64,000 nucleotides of DNA, taken from Stereocaulon alpinum (Eukaryota; Ascomycota; Lecanoromycetes; Lecanorales; Stereocaulaceae). Shown piece by piece: positions 43,483 through 55,740 of this stretch. The translations under genes and the position numbers were made by a program. A model generated the notes under the pieces. The model did not search any database. It saw only the letters and a program-made list of their open reading frames with translations, and was not told the DNA's origin. The stretch covers positions 269,202 to 333,201 of the forward strand of contig JAEUBA010000028.1 in assembly GCA_018257865.1 (NCBI GenBank). The letters run 5' to 3'. The number at the start of each line of letters is the position of its first letter. Positions within the stretch are counted from its first letter, which is position 1.

Positions 43483-44226
43483 TCATGCAGGACTTATGCT
43501 ACACACATTTCTAGCCTTGAGTACATGGGCTCTACAGGTCTCTTCACAAGACTCTCGAGGAGTCAGCTGCACCACCTTCTTCCCGCCCACTTTAGCCACT
43601 TCTACAAGTCTCCTCATCAATGGCCCTTCTCGCATAACAGAGGGCCACCCGTCAAACTCGACCCGCTCAAGGGCAGGAAGCCGCTCGACAATCCCCCCGA
43701 GCAGATCAACAGAGAAATCCGTATAGAAATCTTTGCCGATGCGAAAGCCTCTGAATATCTCATGGCTAGGGTCACACTCCACAAAGACCTTCACAATCCT
43801 TACGGCAGCCATTTCCTCAAGGCCCAACCCATCATGCACCCGCCACGACCTTGGGGGACTGCTCCACCCAGGCCCCAACCTCAGCTCTAATGATACTAGG
43901 GATGCACGATACCGAGACGAAAGCCTGGAGAGTAGCGGCCGGGTTTTGTGCCCGAAGAAGCGGCCGTGGGTGGGAAAGATGCGGAAGGCGTTGCCGCTGT
44001 AGAAGAGGTGGGAGGCTTCGTCAAGGAAACATTGAGAGACTAGAAATAAGTTCAAGCGTTGATGGGCTAGGCGGTGATTATTAGGATCGAGGTCAACAAC
44101 ACGGTCTGTAAGGAGGATGTATCCAAGGATTTTGGCGCGCAGCTCGACGGGAAGGTCGAAAAAGCGAAAGGGCTGACGCTTGACCGTTTGGTCAGAAAGC
44201 TCTTCAGAAGATACAGAAGTCTCCAT
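43483..44226 (-). CDS. F-box-like protein
   Basis: An intronless 247-residue ORF. Residues 24-42 (FRFFDLPVELRAKILGYIL) are the F-box core seen in many fungal F-box-like proteins, which recruit substrates to SCF ubiquitin ligases through Skp1. It is followed by NLFLVSQCFLDEASHLFYSGNAF, the usual second half in short fungal members. No clear substrate-binding repeats follow, although LPALERVEFDGWPSVMREGPL suggests a scored-distance region common to this fungal group. The ATG at 44226 is the first in frame; the open frame extends upstream only to non-ATG codons. It is convergent with RPN11 (161 bases between stops) and divergent from TIM50. Confidence 0.75.
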   Translation of the reverse strand: METSVSSEELSDQTVKRQPFRFFDLPVELRAKILGYILLTDRVVDLDPNNHRLAHQRLNLFLVSQCFLDEASHLFYSGNAFRIFPTHGRFFGHKTRPLLSRLSSRYRASLVSLELRLGPGWSSPPRSWRVHDGLGLEEMAAVRIVKVFVECDPSHEIFRGFRIGKDFYTDFSVDLLGGIVERLPALERVEFDGWPSVMREGPLMRRLVEVAKVGGKKVVQLTPRESCEETCRAHVLKARNVCSISPA

Positions 44227-44637
44227 TGTGCCAACTTGGTGGAGATGGTTTATGTTAGGTCCTAGGACAGAGGGGAGTTTGTATCGTGCTAACGGAACTG
44301 ACAAGTCATCGGAGGCCTCGCTGTCGTTCTTGATCGCAGGACTGGTGAATCATTGGTCTTCCCGGCTACTTCAACCCCATGACCGTAGAGGTATAGAGAT
44401 CGTAGAGTCAAATTTCAAGAGCTGGGTATTTGAACTTTCATGATAAAGGGAAAAGTGGGCTGCTTTCCGGCGGCGAGATGTTTGGAAACCTACGGATCAT
44501 CTGTCGGCCCGCTCAAAATCATTGTAGATGCTTGAGAAACTTAAACAAAATTCGATCAAGTTTCAACCATGCTGCAGGCCTTATGCTAGCTTGGTCGAGC
44601 AGCATCCAAGGCTGGAGGCCTTTTTGAAGAACTTACA
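44227..44637. promoter_or_regulatory. Shared divergent promoter, F-box gene/TIM50
   Basis: 411 bases between the two divergent start codons. No specific element was recognised. Confidence 0.5.
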
Positions 44638-46441
44638 ATGCTCGCACGAATAGCATGTCGCTCCGTGCGAGTTTACAAGACGTCGGCGCCCATACAAGTT
44701 GCTCTACCCTTTCAAACTCGACACTATGCCAAAAATAACAAGCCCAGGAGGGCATTCGAGTACAGAGAACCTACACCTCGACATGGACCTACCGCTCAAA
44801 GACCAGACACTCTAACAGCAGGAAACCAAGTTTCTCGGCCAACCTCAGAGAACAGTGAACAACCGTCATTCCCGGATATCTCAGAATTACAAAACGAATT
44901 GAAGGCTATACAAAGATCAAGACACAATGATTATTCTTCTTCTTCTTCCTCTCCCCACGACTCGAAACCTGATTACTCGACTCTTCAAGAGGAATTCGAA
45001 ACGTCCGCACCATCAGATAGCAACACCGCTCCACAGTCCTCCCCATCCGCCATAGATCCAGCGGATGCTCAAAGACAGTACTCCGAACAAGAATCCCTTA
45101 GAAATTTGCCAGACCTGACCCAAGGAATCCCTTCTACGCTTGACGCAGAGATGGCCTCTTCCGCAAAAGCAGACCCAGCGAGTCTGAACATCACAGAAGC
45201 CCCTTCGCAGCCTGGTGGTCAAGGTGGTGGAGATCTGCCCAAGACCGCATATATATCGTCTCTGGAGCGGCGACGAAATCGAATGATGTTCTGGTTCTAC
45301 TTGACATTGTTTGGGAGTGCGACTGTTTCGGTAATATTCCTCGGAAGAAATTGGGAGAGCGAGGAAGAGGAGCTGGCACATCCTGGTGCCCCGTCCGGGT
45401 GGGGCTTTCGATTGTTCTACAATCGAGCAATGGCACGATTGAGTAATACAACGAGTTACTATACTGAGCCTGCTTTCCCGAAGCTGCTACCGGACACGGA
45501 TCCAATGTGGGAAAGACCGTATACTTTGGTGATAAGTTTGGAAGACATGCTGGTGCACAGTGAATGGTCACGAGAACACGGCTGGCGAATGGCGAAGCGA
45601 CCAGGTGTTGACTACTTCCTGCGATACATAAGCCAATACTACGAAGTCGTCCTCTTTACCAGCGTCCCGTCAATGATAGCCCAACCGATTACCGGCAAGC
45701 TGGATCCTTATAGAATGATAACATGGCCGCTGTTTCGGGAAGCTACGAAGTACAAGGATGGTGAATACATAAAGGTACTATGTCCCAAATTTTGAAGTGA
45801 GTAGTGGACTGACGTTATGTCAGGATCTGTCGTACCTGAACCGTGACCTAAGCAAAGTCATACTACTTGACACAGATCCAGCTCATGCAAGGCTTCAACC
45901 CGAGAACGCAATCATAATACCGAAATGGAAAGGCGACCCGAAGGACAAGGAGCTTGTTTCGTACATACCTTTTTTGGAATACATTGGTGCAAATGTCAAT
46001 GAGAGGAATAAAGGTGTTGTTGATACTAGGGCGATCCTAAAGAGCTTCGAGGGCGTACACATTCCTTCCGAGTATGAACGGCGAATAGAGAAGCTCAGAG
46101 CCCAATTCAACAAGCAAATGGAGGAGGAGCGCTCAAAGCGACCAAGACGATCTGTCGGGTTCCTCGGCTCACTGATTGGTGACAGACAGCAAGACGGTAT
46201 GGAATCGACTTCGTTGGAAGGCTTCGAGCAGGACAAGATATGGCCCGACCAGATACGAGAGAGAGGCTTGAAAGGGTACGAACATCTTGAGCGGGAGATA
46301 AGGGAAAACGGGGCAAAGTGGCTGAAGGATATGGAGGCGGAAGAGAAAAGAGCGATGGAGGAGTCGATGAAGGGTATGAAGTCGAGTATAACCAACGTCT
46401 TCCCCTTTGGTCGTGGGAGTGGGCGTGAGCAACAATCATAG
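44638..46441 (+). CDS. TIM50: Mitochondrial import inner membrane translocase subunit Tim50
   Basis: The presequence receptor of the TIM23 complex. Two exons, 44638-45774 and 45824-46441, with a 49-nt intron give 584 residues. An Arg-rich mitochondrial targeting sequence (MLARIACRSVRVYK...TRHYAK) is followed by a Ser/Pro/Gln-rich linker with a TCT-encoded Ser run (about residue 100), then one transmembrane helix (about 216-236, MMFWFYLTLFGSATVSVIFLG with one Gly-Arg end). The intermembrane-space FCP1-like domain starts near 294, with LEDMLVHSEWSREHGWRMAK and RPGVDYFLRYISQYYEVVLF. The phosphatase motif DxDxT is absent, as is normal for Tim50. The C-terminal region is Glu/Arg-rich helical. The intron lies between EYIK and DLSYLNRDLSKVILLD, both conserved. 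Confidence 0.96.
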
Positions 46442-47005
46442 GAGATTGCTGTTGGTGTTTCGCAGATTTGATATGGTGTCAGAACGGCACATCCTTCCAC
46501 TCATAGCGCGGCTTGCTTGGGTCAAAGAATACTCACGTGTACAACATTGAGTTCGAGAGAAAATACCATGTACATTCTAATCTGTTGCATTCTTAATATG
46601 GCTCTTGTTGCGTGGCTTGATAAGCACGCAACGTAGTGCTAGTGATGCATTGGGCAAACGAACCGAATAGCTGCACGTTGAATACGGGATACTTGTATAC
46701 TTGGGGCAACAATGTCAGACAGGTCTTGAAGTAGGCCCAGATAAGAGCAGTCTAGACCTTACTAAGCCGAGCAAGCTCAGGCAATTGGGGTGGCTTGAAA
46801 CGAGCGAAGCCGGTGGGAGGGAGCTGTCTCCGCTAACCGCTCCGCTCCGCTGCACCCGACTTCGAATTGGCAACTGCCATGTAAACCACGGCTGCCGTCC
46901 CATCACGCTTCGCATATCGATCCTATACCATTGATTGACGATGGCAGGCTGTTCTCGCGTTGGCAGATGTACCAGGTTATCCCTATCTGAGCTCTAACCG
47001 CTACA
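46442..47005. other. Intergenic region
   Basis: I see no gene. It holds the TIM50 3' region and the promoter of the following gene. Confidence 0.5.
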
Positions 47006-50000
47006 ATGGCGGAGGATCCTCCTGGAAGTTGGCCATTGCCCGAGGACGTGGCATTACCGGATGGAAGCGACGACAAAGGCCTTGTTGATGGAGCTTCGAG
47101 TGGAGGAGAGGAAGCTTCTGACGTACAAGACAATGACATTGCAACAAAGGGCAGAAGGGAGGAGAGCTCCAAGAAGAAATACGGCATGATGGCGCTGCCG
47201 TCAGAGATTCGCGAAACGTATGCATTCCGGTCTGCGGCTTTGAGAATGCCTTACGTTTGGCTCGTTGTCATCCTTCTGATGCTTGAATCTGACTTTCAAA
47301 CTCTCACAGTATCCTCTACATCACTGACCCGGAGACGTTCGCCTCTCTCGTCCTTGTCGATCACGCCTGGCGCTCCGCATCGCAAACGCCCCATCTCTAC
47401 GCCTACCACCTCTCCAGATGCCCATCCTACTCTCGTTCACACAACGTGGTCAGCGGGCCATTCACAGATAACAGTCTACCCCATTTGAAAAGGTTGTTCG
47501 CACGAGAGGTCAAGAGGAATCTGTTCGAAGCCTTCCTACAGCCAAGACGCACCCTCGTGAGCTTGATCTCTACGACTACTACATCCTCCGCAGCCTTTCC
47601 AGGGGGCGAAGCATTCGATTTCTGCTTTTCGCCAAATGGCCATTGGGTTCTCGCTCTCTCCTCGTCGCGCATATATGTAATCGATACTGTGTCCCCAACG
47701 ATCTCTGTGCAACGGGAGCTCAAGGTCTTGCGGCGGCCGGTGTCAGCGGCTATACTTGATGACGGATCTACGCTAGCAGTTCTTTCGGTCGATCATCAAG
47801 TCAATGTCTACGATCTCACCGACCTCAAAGTGAAACACGTGCGCGGTGTCTCGCTCGATAACCCTCCACATGCGATAGCACTGGCACCGAAGGGCGAAGT
47901 CCTCGCCGCAGCTTTCGATGGCGGAATTGAAGTCCACTCATTGGTTCCGGATGCAGTGGGATTGGATCATAGGGCGATCAAATGTGATAGAGTGGATGCG
48001 TTGATATTCTCGAGTGACGGAACTATGCTCCTGGGCACGACAAAAACTAGCAGGAGTCCGAATACCGTCATTCTATCCGCACCGTACTATACCGAGGAGC
48101 AGCAGGAGTTGCCTGTTTCTGAGCAGATCAGCCATTTGTGGACTACACAAATTCTTTTCCCGAACAGCAGCCGGGATTGCAGCAACGCGACTCTGTTACC
48201 AAATAGATCGGACGGAGATGCGAATTGGACGTTTACCTATGACAAGGTGTTCGAGAGTTTCAGAGCAGTACGCACGGACGACCTGAGGAACGGCACTACG
48301 TACTTTACAGGCCCCAAGCCACCTAGTCGTGATGGGCCGAGAAATACTAGAAGGAAGCTTACGCCATGTACACTGCCCGCCTCAAGTGACCACGGCGAGC
48401 TTGTGGCTGCTGGCTTTCTAGACAAAGAGGTGTGGCTCTACGGCGTTCCGGAAGGGTTGGACACCTCTAGTGTGTCACAGACGGATGATCCCAACTCCCA
48501 AACTGGTTCCTCTGCTGGACCAAGTACACCATTGAGCGGTCCCAAGAGCCCAGCTCGAGACTTCACAAGAGGGGAAGCTGCCGAAGTGGCAAAGCTACCG
48601 AATTGGCAAGTCTTAGTCGATAAGTATCGCAATGTTTTTGCGAAAGGCAGACGCGTTGCAGAGATCTCTGGGGTTTCAGGTGTCTGCTGGGTTAGTCGCA
48701 AGAATGAGAGCTCGGAGCCACAGCCTCTTGGAGAGCGTCTCGTTATCGCAGCTCCTGGCGGCATAGCCGGGGAATCTGAGCTTGAGCAAGATGGCTTCGC
48801 ATCTGTTGATGGAGGTCGTCTAGTCATCCTGGATTTCGATAGGACAGCCGACGATGGCATGGTTAAGGAGATTACATTCGAGGTTGGAAATGATACCCCG
48901 GAGCTTCTCGAAGAAGCCAACATGGATATGGACACCGAAGTCGCACTTGTACGTCAACGTACTGTGAAAAGAGAAGCTAGTACACGGGCAGCAGTCGCAG
49001 ATGTGTTGGCGTCGGCGCCACCAATACCGCCCATGCCATCGCTCGCTCCCACTGCTAATGCCATAGCAAATTCGCATGCATCAGCAGCACGCGACCCCAT
49101 TGCTGTAATTCAGACCGGCCCAATGCCTCAAGGAGCGACGATGGAGGCGTCTCCCTCGTCTCCCACAGGCGAGGACTTGAGCCTAGAAGAGGCCTCTGAA
49201 GCTTTCGATGGACCGTACTCTCATACTCAGCCTCGATCACGAACATCTCTCTATCGATCCGCCACAGCAGTCGCTGCCAATCGTCAGCGCAATCCACAGC
49301 GCCCTCGCATTATCGACGAGGGTGGCGTGCGATTTAGGCGTCCAGGCGATCGTACAGAGCTACCTCACGAAAGTGATGCTGACAACTGGGTGCCTCCGCC
49401 GCCCCCTTATACTGCGAAGTCAGATAGACCGCTGCCGGAGGAACTTCGTATGACGTTGTTGCCTCGAACCATCCAAGAGCTGCCAACTCAAAGAGCAAGG
49501 CCAGCAGTAGGTCGAGATCGGCCTCGCCGCGCCAGGACTGTCTATGAAGACCACACCCCTACCACGGCTTCACGGAGAATGAGTTCGTTCCCTTCAAGGC
49601 CTCCTTTGCCTTTACGGCAAAGGAGCTCTGACGCATCGACGCCCAGCAACCAAAGTCGGCGATCAGCATCCGACACGCGTTCACAACTTTTTGGTGCAGT
49701 CAGTCCCCTCAGCCCTGCAGGCTTCTCTTTCGGTGACGAACCATCCGTCACGAGTCAGCGTCCTTCCACCTCGACGGGGAGACGGCCAATGTCGGCCTTT
49801 GTTGGTCGCATGACTAGTTCGTTGCGAAGACCTAATGCATCTGATCTACCACGATTAGAGCCCCAGCCGCCGATGCCCCAAAGACCTGTCCAAGCACAGT
49901 CCGTCTCACTGCCATCGAGTCCTTCTCACAATCGTGACTCACCTACCTCGCCCCTAACATTGTCAGGTGGGAACCTTCAGCAGCGCCTGGAATACCCGCT

Positions 50001-50667
50001 TCCACCTGCTCCTACAAATTCAAGCGTGGAGTCACTTAATCGGCGGTACACTACTACAGCTGCAGCACCAACTCCTACAAGGTCCGAAGCATCAGCATAT
50101 CAGCAACATGTACAAGACCTCAACTCGATTGCAGCTGGCATGCCCAGTGCCCAGCAGCTGGCCAATCTTCAGACCCGCTCTCGCCAACCCCCAACCTCGC
50201 GTCCCCAACTCCCAGGCCTGGTCACCCAGGGAGGCTACCCTATCCCAGCCCCACCCCGTGGTGCTCTAGGGGCAGCCGGCAGTCCCACTTCCGCGCCTCT
50301 ACACTCCCCCTCGCGCTCCCTGTCCAACAGAAATTCCTTCGCGCGCTCATCCCCAGCGCTACTCAGGCCTACACCAAGACGACTCGACACGATCGAGAGC
50401 GTGTCTTCATTCATCAGCCGGCCAGGAACGAGATCTGGACAGAGATCAAGAAGCAGAGACTTGACTTCTGCGCATAGCGGAAGCCATGTGAGGAGTCAAA
50501 GTGTAGGCCCGGTGCTGAGATTGGATAGGGTACCTACAGATGGAGCGCAGAAGAAGTCGTTATTTGGAGGGAAGAGGAAGAAGGCGAAGGGAAGGAATGA
50601 ACACCATCCCAATGATGCTTTTGAGGGTGATGCCCACTCAAAAGGAAGTAAATGCTTAATGATGTAA
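47006..50667 (+). CDS. Large F-box/beta-propeller-like protein with C-terminal CaaX-type box
   Basis: Two exons, 47006-47217 and 47310-50667, with a 92-nt GT-AG intron give 1189 residues. Removing the intron restores an F-box-like segment: MMALPSEIRETILYITDPETF then LVLVDHAWRSASQTPHLYAY (about 61-105). Residues 150-400 resemble beta-propeller blades (FDFCFSPNGHWVLALSSSRIYVID, AILDDGSTLAVLSVDHQVNVYDL, AIALAPKGEVLAAAFDGGIEV). The rest is long, disordered and Pro/Ser/Arg-rich with PPPPY and many SP sites. The protein ends in a basic patch (GGKRKKAKGRN) and KCLMM, whose last four residues fit a CaaX prenylation box with X = Met (farnesyl type). Membrane tethering of a ubiquitin-ligase adaptor is inference. 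Confidence 0.85.
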
Positions 50668-53612
50668 GATCTGTAAACGAATGTTGGTTATTGTCGTCAA
50701 CCCTGTTTCGTCTATATTTCATGAATTTTCTGTATCGCGTAGACGTTTGTAGCGAGCATGACATACCCTGGGTTTGGAGGTTGATTGGTACGATTTGACT
50801 TTATATATATGCTAACAATATCTTTCGGTTCAGTCGTTATATGTGCTTCAAAGTACTGTATGCATTTAGTATTGTACATTCTATCAAAGCTCGAATTCAG
50901 AGCACGTCATGCTATTTTGAGTCACATGGTGATTTCTTTCAAAAGCGCAGTCAGCAGTCAGTCTACATGCCACTATCTCACATCTCCCTACCCTGCCCAC
51001 CATCCCCACAATCCTAATGCCACCTATCCTCCCTCTCCTTCCTCTAAGATTCCCAATAACGTGTACTCCTTCCTAGACCGTCTCTTCCATATCCCCTCCA
51101 TCGACCAATCCCCACTCTCCAGTTACCCCTTCGCAACGCCATCAACCGTACTCTTCCACGCCTCGGAGAACGCCATCGGCTTTCCCCCTCGTCATACTCG
51201 GCATGGTGTTCTTGGTAACATACTCTTCGCCCGAAATACCATACACATGCACATCTGTCCCCGAACTCCGATCAACAGCCAATAAAATCTTACCGAACAT
51301 TTTGCGCTTTTGGGCCAATCAAGGGTGCGATGCGGTCCGAAGAATGGTGGCGATCCTGCAACATTAGCTTCGTGCTCGCCTCGACTGGTTTTGCTGTGAA
51401 GCATGAGGCTAATGGTAGGGGTAAGTCGAAGTCAAGGTGAGCTGTGCGGTAGAGCGATGTACCCTTTTCCTCTAACAAGGCGGCTGCAGAACTGCGAGGG
51501 ATGATGCTTGAACAAGGTCTTGAAGGGTTAAAAGCACAGTGGCACCAAGGCCGCGGGTGACGCTGGTTGCTAGGTAAGACCTTGGGGGCTATAGGGCATA
51601 TAGTTCAGATGATGGTTTGCAGACGTGTGAAGTAGCAGGACATCAAAGCAAATGAGAAAGACCGTTCGTATACTTTGATACATCTTCGGCTTACTTGCTC
51701 CGTGGACGTCCAAGAGAGATCCTGGACGAAAGATCCACATAATGCAGAGCACGACAGTGTGTGTGCTAAACAAAAGGCACGCTGGGAAGGATCATGCTTC
51801 AAGTGACGGTATTCCGAAGGGATCATCTGTTGCATGTCGTAAGTCTTGATACCCAAACACCGTGACTTAATGTTGGAGCTTCGGCTGGACGAGGGTCTGA
51901 TGGTTGGAAATCCGTTCCCACTAGTTGCTGACATCGTGTAAGCCTAGAGTATGTGCGGACGGAAGCGAAAGCTGGAATTGCAGGATGACATGGACAAGTC
52001 TGCAAGTCCATTTCGCGGTCGAAAAGCGCCTTCTGCAAGTTAGACTAGCGAAGTTCTACCTCTTTAAAACTGGCTCGCAAGGCTTTCTCTTATCAGATAT
52101 TGATTTGTCGTCATGACACATGATACGCTTTGATCATCTCCAAGGCTAGACATGGGGCGATCAATTGTTCCTGCTCCTTGACCTGATCATCAGGCCAAAT
52201 TCCAGACATGAGGCTGTACCAGAAACGTCGCACGTCCTGCAGCTACAAGGATGATAGGGTTCCTAGTCTTCTAGCCTCCTTCCAGAAAATATTAGGCTTG
52301 ATCCATCCGCACCAAACGCGAACAAGGCACGTCTGATAGTGGCTGAGATAGACGCCAGGCTGAAGATCGCATATAGCGTGCAGTCAGTCCCTGCGTCTCC
52401 GGCCACTTCAAGGCATCCATCCAGGGTGAAAATGGAATGTTCGACAAATACTTGTTTGTCGTAGGTATCCCACTGAGACGCTGCGCCGGCCGAAAGCGAT
52501 GTCATCAGTAGCCTGTTGGGGCTTACTTAGGTCTTCCTGGGCTGACTCTAATGTGAGCCTGGCCAGTCACCAAGTGCCGGTTGGATGCAGGACTTCGGGC
52601 GGACCGTCGGAATCGTGCTTCATCTTGCTAGTCTGGTGTCGAAGGCAGGGCTTCGAGTCCTTGACTGAGCGCTGATAACAGATAGAAGACTGCCATCATG
52701 CACTGTATCGCGAGACTTCTCTGTTCGATGGAGCTGTGGCCGGATAGTGGTAGTTGCGCGTCCAGGACTCCAGGTTGCTTGAATTGGACTGATTCACCAA
52801 TGGACGAAAGGATGAAATCAGGTGAGATGCCGTCTTCTGCGATATCGAAAGTTATATTGATATTATTTGCCGGCTCACAAGTGCCAAGTGAGCACGCCCG
52901 CCGGCACAGATGCGAAATTTGGAACGTTGAAGCACGTGTGTGATGTGGAAGTCAATTTCGAAACCCGACTCTGGCTGACTTCATGCGCATCGTCCGACAA
53001 GAACGACCAGTGCTTCATCACTTGCACTGCCTAACGAGGCAGTGCTAGGTGCTTCAGATCCTTTGTCTTCTGCGACGGTTGGACTAAGTTGTATCGATGA
53101 TCGGAGGAAAAACTCTATTGACGTTTCATCGGAGACAGTTGCATAAATAGGTAAGAACTAGCGAAATCGTCAGCACTTTCGAGATAAGTGGCTTGTATTG
53201 TACCGCAGAAGAGGCTACATCTCCGTGGGGTTGGGGCGCATATGTGACTTCATGCGCGCGCGGTTGTAGTTGGGAGAGAAGGCGCTGCATTGGCGACACC
53301 AATCATAGGACGTACAAGCAATAATACCCCACGAAACCTGATCAGAGTAACTGTGATGTATAAAAGCTTTTCGTCAGTAGGTCGGTCTACAGAGTTCCTC
53401 AAGCTATTACCAAATCCGCACGGGCATACCTATTACCATTACTACTTACAACACCACAACGTCGCCGACCGCTACTCTATTACCATTGCTGTTGACAGCA
53501 CGGAATCACCGTTGACCAATCAGGCATACCACACCGGACCAGCTGGTCTACTTCGTACTAGCGGCAGCGAGGTATACCTTCTAGAGTTGCTTGCACCCAT
53601 TGTCGAACGTGC
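50668..53612. other. Gene-poor stretch
   Basis: Apart from the broken frame at 51142-51404 I see no supportable gene. The ORFs 51605-51934 (minus), 52263-52505 (minus) and 52698-52943 (plus) are short and without motifs. A consensus TATA box (TATAAAAG, 53359-53366) lies 247 bases upstream of the small gene at 53613. Confidence 0.4.
51142..51404 (-). pseudogene. Frame-broken small gene or homopolymer error, unknown product
   Basis: Two minus-strand frames overlap. From the ATG at 51404 the first reads GSPPFFGPHRTLDWPKSAK and then loses protein character. From an ATG at 51300 the other frame reads MFGKILLAVDRSSGTDVHVY and continues for 52 residues to a stop at 51142 (RGKADGVLRGVEEYG at the end). 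The frames would be one continuous 88-residue product if a single base were gained near 51300, where two AAAA runs lie. A donor-like GTAAG and an acceptor-like GACAG also occur, but splicing them does not keep both halves in frame. A real deletion, a sequencing error or two chance ORFs are all possible. Confidence 0.35.
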
Positions 53613-53935
53613 ATGATGTGCGCCCATCACGAAGAAGTCCTGCTAGGGGATGCGAGGCCGAAAGCGTATGTTGGCTCTGACTTGTCCCTCATCAGCGCGA
53701 TTAGTAGGACAGTAGTGCTGACGTGGATCCTTCTAGTTCCGAAGCATTTAAGCATACCGCTCGCGGCTTGGAGGCCATCGGGTTCAACGCACACGCTTCC
53801 ATGTACCATGTCGACAGAGAGTACAGTCCCGATTCAGATGACGAGGACAGGGCCAATAAAAAGAAGAATAAGCAGAAGACTTCGTTCCTGAAGAAATTGG
53901 TCGGTGGTGGGAAAGAGAAGGGCGAGAAGATCTAG
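53613..53935 (+). CDS. Small spliced gene with acidic middle and basic C-terminus, unknown function
   Basis: Two exons, 53613-53665 and 53713-53935, with a 47-nt GT-AG intron (CTGAC branch-like site) give 91 residues. The product reads MMCAHHEEVLLGDARPK, then SADVDPSSSEAFKHTARGLE, an acidic stretch (YSPDSDDEDRANKKK) and the basic end SFLKKLVGGGKEKGEKI. No signal peptide or domain was recognised. A TATAAAAG box lies 247 bases upstream. The acceptor GGACAG was chosen over the nearby TTAGTAG because only it keeps the second frame. The second Met (53616) could be the start. The gene is isolated at the edge of the RIP-mutated tract. Confidence 0.5.
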
Positions 53936-55740
53936 GGGCCCAAGACGGCTTTGTACTAGTGGCGTTTCTGTTGGAAATAGATGATAGACGGCTCATGATG
54001 GCGCTAAGGTCTGGAATTGATCGATTCGGCAAGGCAAGGAAACATAGATATGCTGTGACGACAGGTGACGATTACGATGACTGAGACACAACGACCCGCA
54101 GACAAGGCATTCACCTGCAGGGGGATAGTTTTTGTGCACTATATAGCGTTCTTTCCTTGATGCACGTGCTGCCTTTTGCTGTAGGTTTATGCATATAGCA
54201 TTACGGAAGTGAAAGTCAAGACAGATAGGCGAATACTTCCACAAAACCCTTAAAAGTGGCGCTCATATCTACCTGTACTCGTAGTGCCCTAGAGTTTCAT
54301 TCTGTGTAAGACATGAAAAAGGAAACTGTGAGATATACGTCAGTCACCATGGTGGATGAAAGGATTGATTGATTCCTCGAAATGTTCCAAGCACAGATCC
54401 ATGTGCTTTATCTGACTGTCAAATCAACAGGACTTGAATCTTATTCGACAGGTGTAGAGTGGTGTATTCCACGCCCGGGCTCGGTGATATCGCGAGCTGG
54501 TACCTTGATTCTAAGATTAGAGTTGAGTAGGGTGGTGCGTAGTAAGCAACGACCGTCGGATCCGTAGGACAAGGGACATGGCTCTCGCACCAGGATTGCT
54601 CCTTGGGAGCTTAAGGGTCTTGAAGATACCTGCCTCGTCCTTTATTACCATGGACAGGAATGGTTTCACATATACAACGCTGCTAGAATACTGCAGCATG
54701 TCAGCGATGACTTTTCTGTCACTGCTCGAAGCCGCTGCATGCTCAGGGCGGTGGGCTCGGCTCGGCCGATAGATCTGCTAGTCTATATTAGCGTCTTGGC
54801 ACAAGCTACCAAAACTTTCGCCATCTGTTCAATCCTTCTCATCGTATTGGCCTTAATCGTCGTCTGACATCACAGTTGAAACGTCAGCTATTGTCGTGAT
54901 CTCGATTGCTCGAGCTCGGATAGGAAACACCTATGACAGTTCGAGTTGAAGTGGCGAGGTGTCTCTTTAAACATCCTACTCGATTTTTCCAAGATATGAT
55001 ACACGATGGCATGCAAGGCAAAAGACCATCCTTGTGGGAAGTTACCATTTGAACACGCTTGATGGTTATTCGATACGTTGTTACTATACGCTGTCCTGCG
55101 ACAATGTCCCTTGCCTTCCACTGTTCTGTACTCAAGAGTCCGCGGAGACCGTGCTGTAATCAGGGGTAGTTGGTCCATCGGCAATGAGCGCATTGCCAAT
55201 TGACTCCGGAAACCCCTAGTCTCGTGCGATATGTTTCCTATATACGCATGTTGCTCATTGTCTGCAACACTTCGGAAAGCGACCACTTGCCCATCCAAGG
55301 GCCTCCACAAGGCTACCAGTACCCTCGGTGCGGTAGCGCCTTAAGGTTCGCGTGTTATGCGTGGGACTGGAAGGCGGGTTGGAAACCCGGCATTTTCTCC
55401 CTTGGAAAGGCTAGTTGCTAGAGAAAACAAAGACTATCATAGTTCATGCTCATTGCTCGAAAGAGGTTTCCACATGGGCTTGACTCCAAGCGGTCTGACA
55501 CAATTCGATTCGTGGGGTTTGCATTGTCGTTCCAAGATGAGTGAGCTTTTGCCACATATAGGTAACAGTGGTCACCATCCGCCTCCATGACCGTTTTCAG
55601 GTCTCGACCCCATGTTCTCACCACGCTTTCAGCATTTCTTTTCTTTAGAATATCAGTAAGCTATTGACTGATTGGTCATTGACTTAGGGTGGAACAATCT
55701 ATTGCTATTGGAGTTGTTGCAGCTAGATAGAATTGCATGC
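53936..55740. other. Gene-free stretch bordering the AT-rich tract
   Basis: I see no supportable gene. The 140-codon minus ORF 54888-55310 has no ATG at its start and no motif. Base composition stays ordinary until about 55740, where it changes abruptly. Confidence 0.45.

Noticed and set aside
28474..50667. Biosynthetic or metabolic gene cluster
   Set aside because: Neighbouring genes serve unrelated housekeeping functions and show ordinary fungal divergent/convergent packing.
54888..55310. 140-codon minus-strand ORF
   Set aside because: No ATG at the start, no domain, conflicting overlapping frames.
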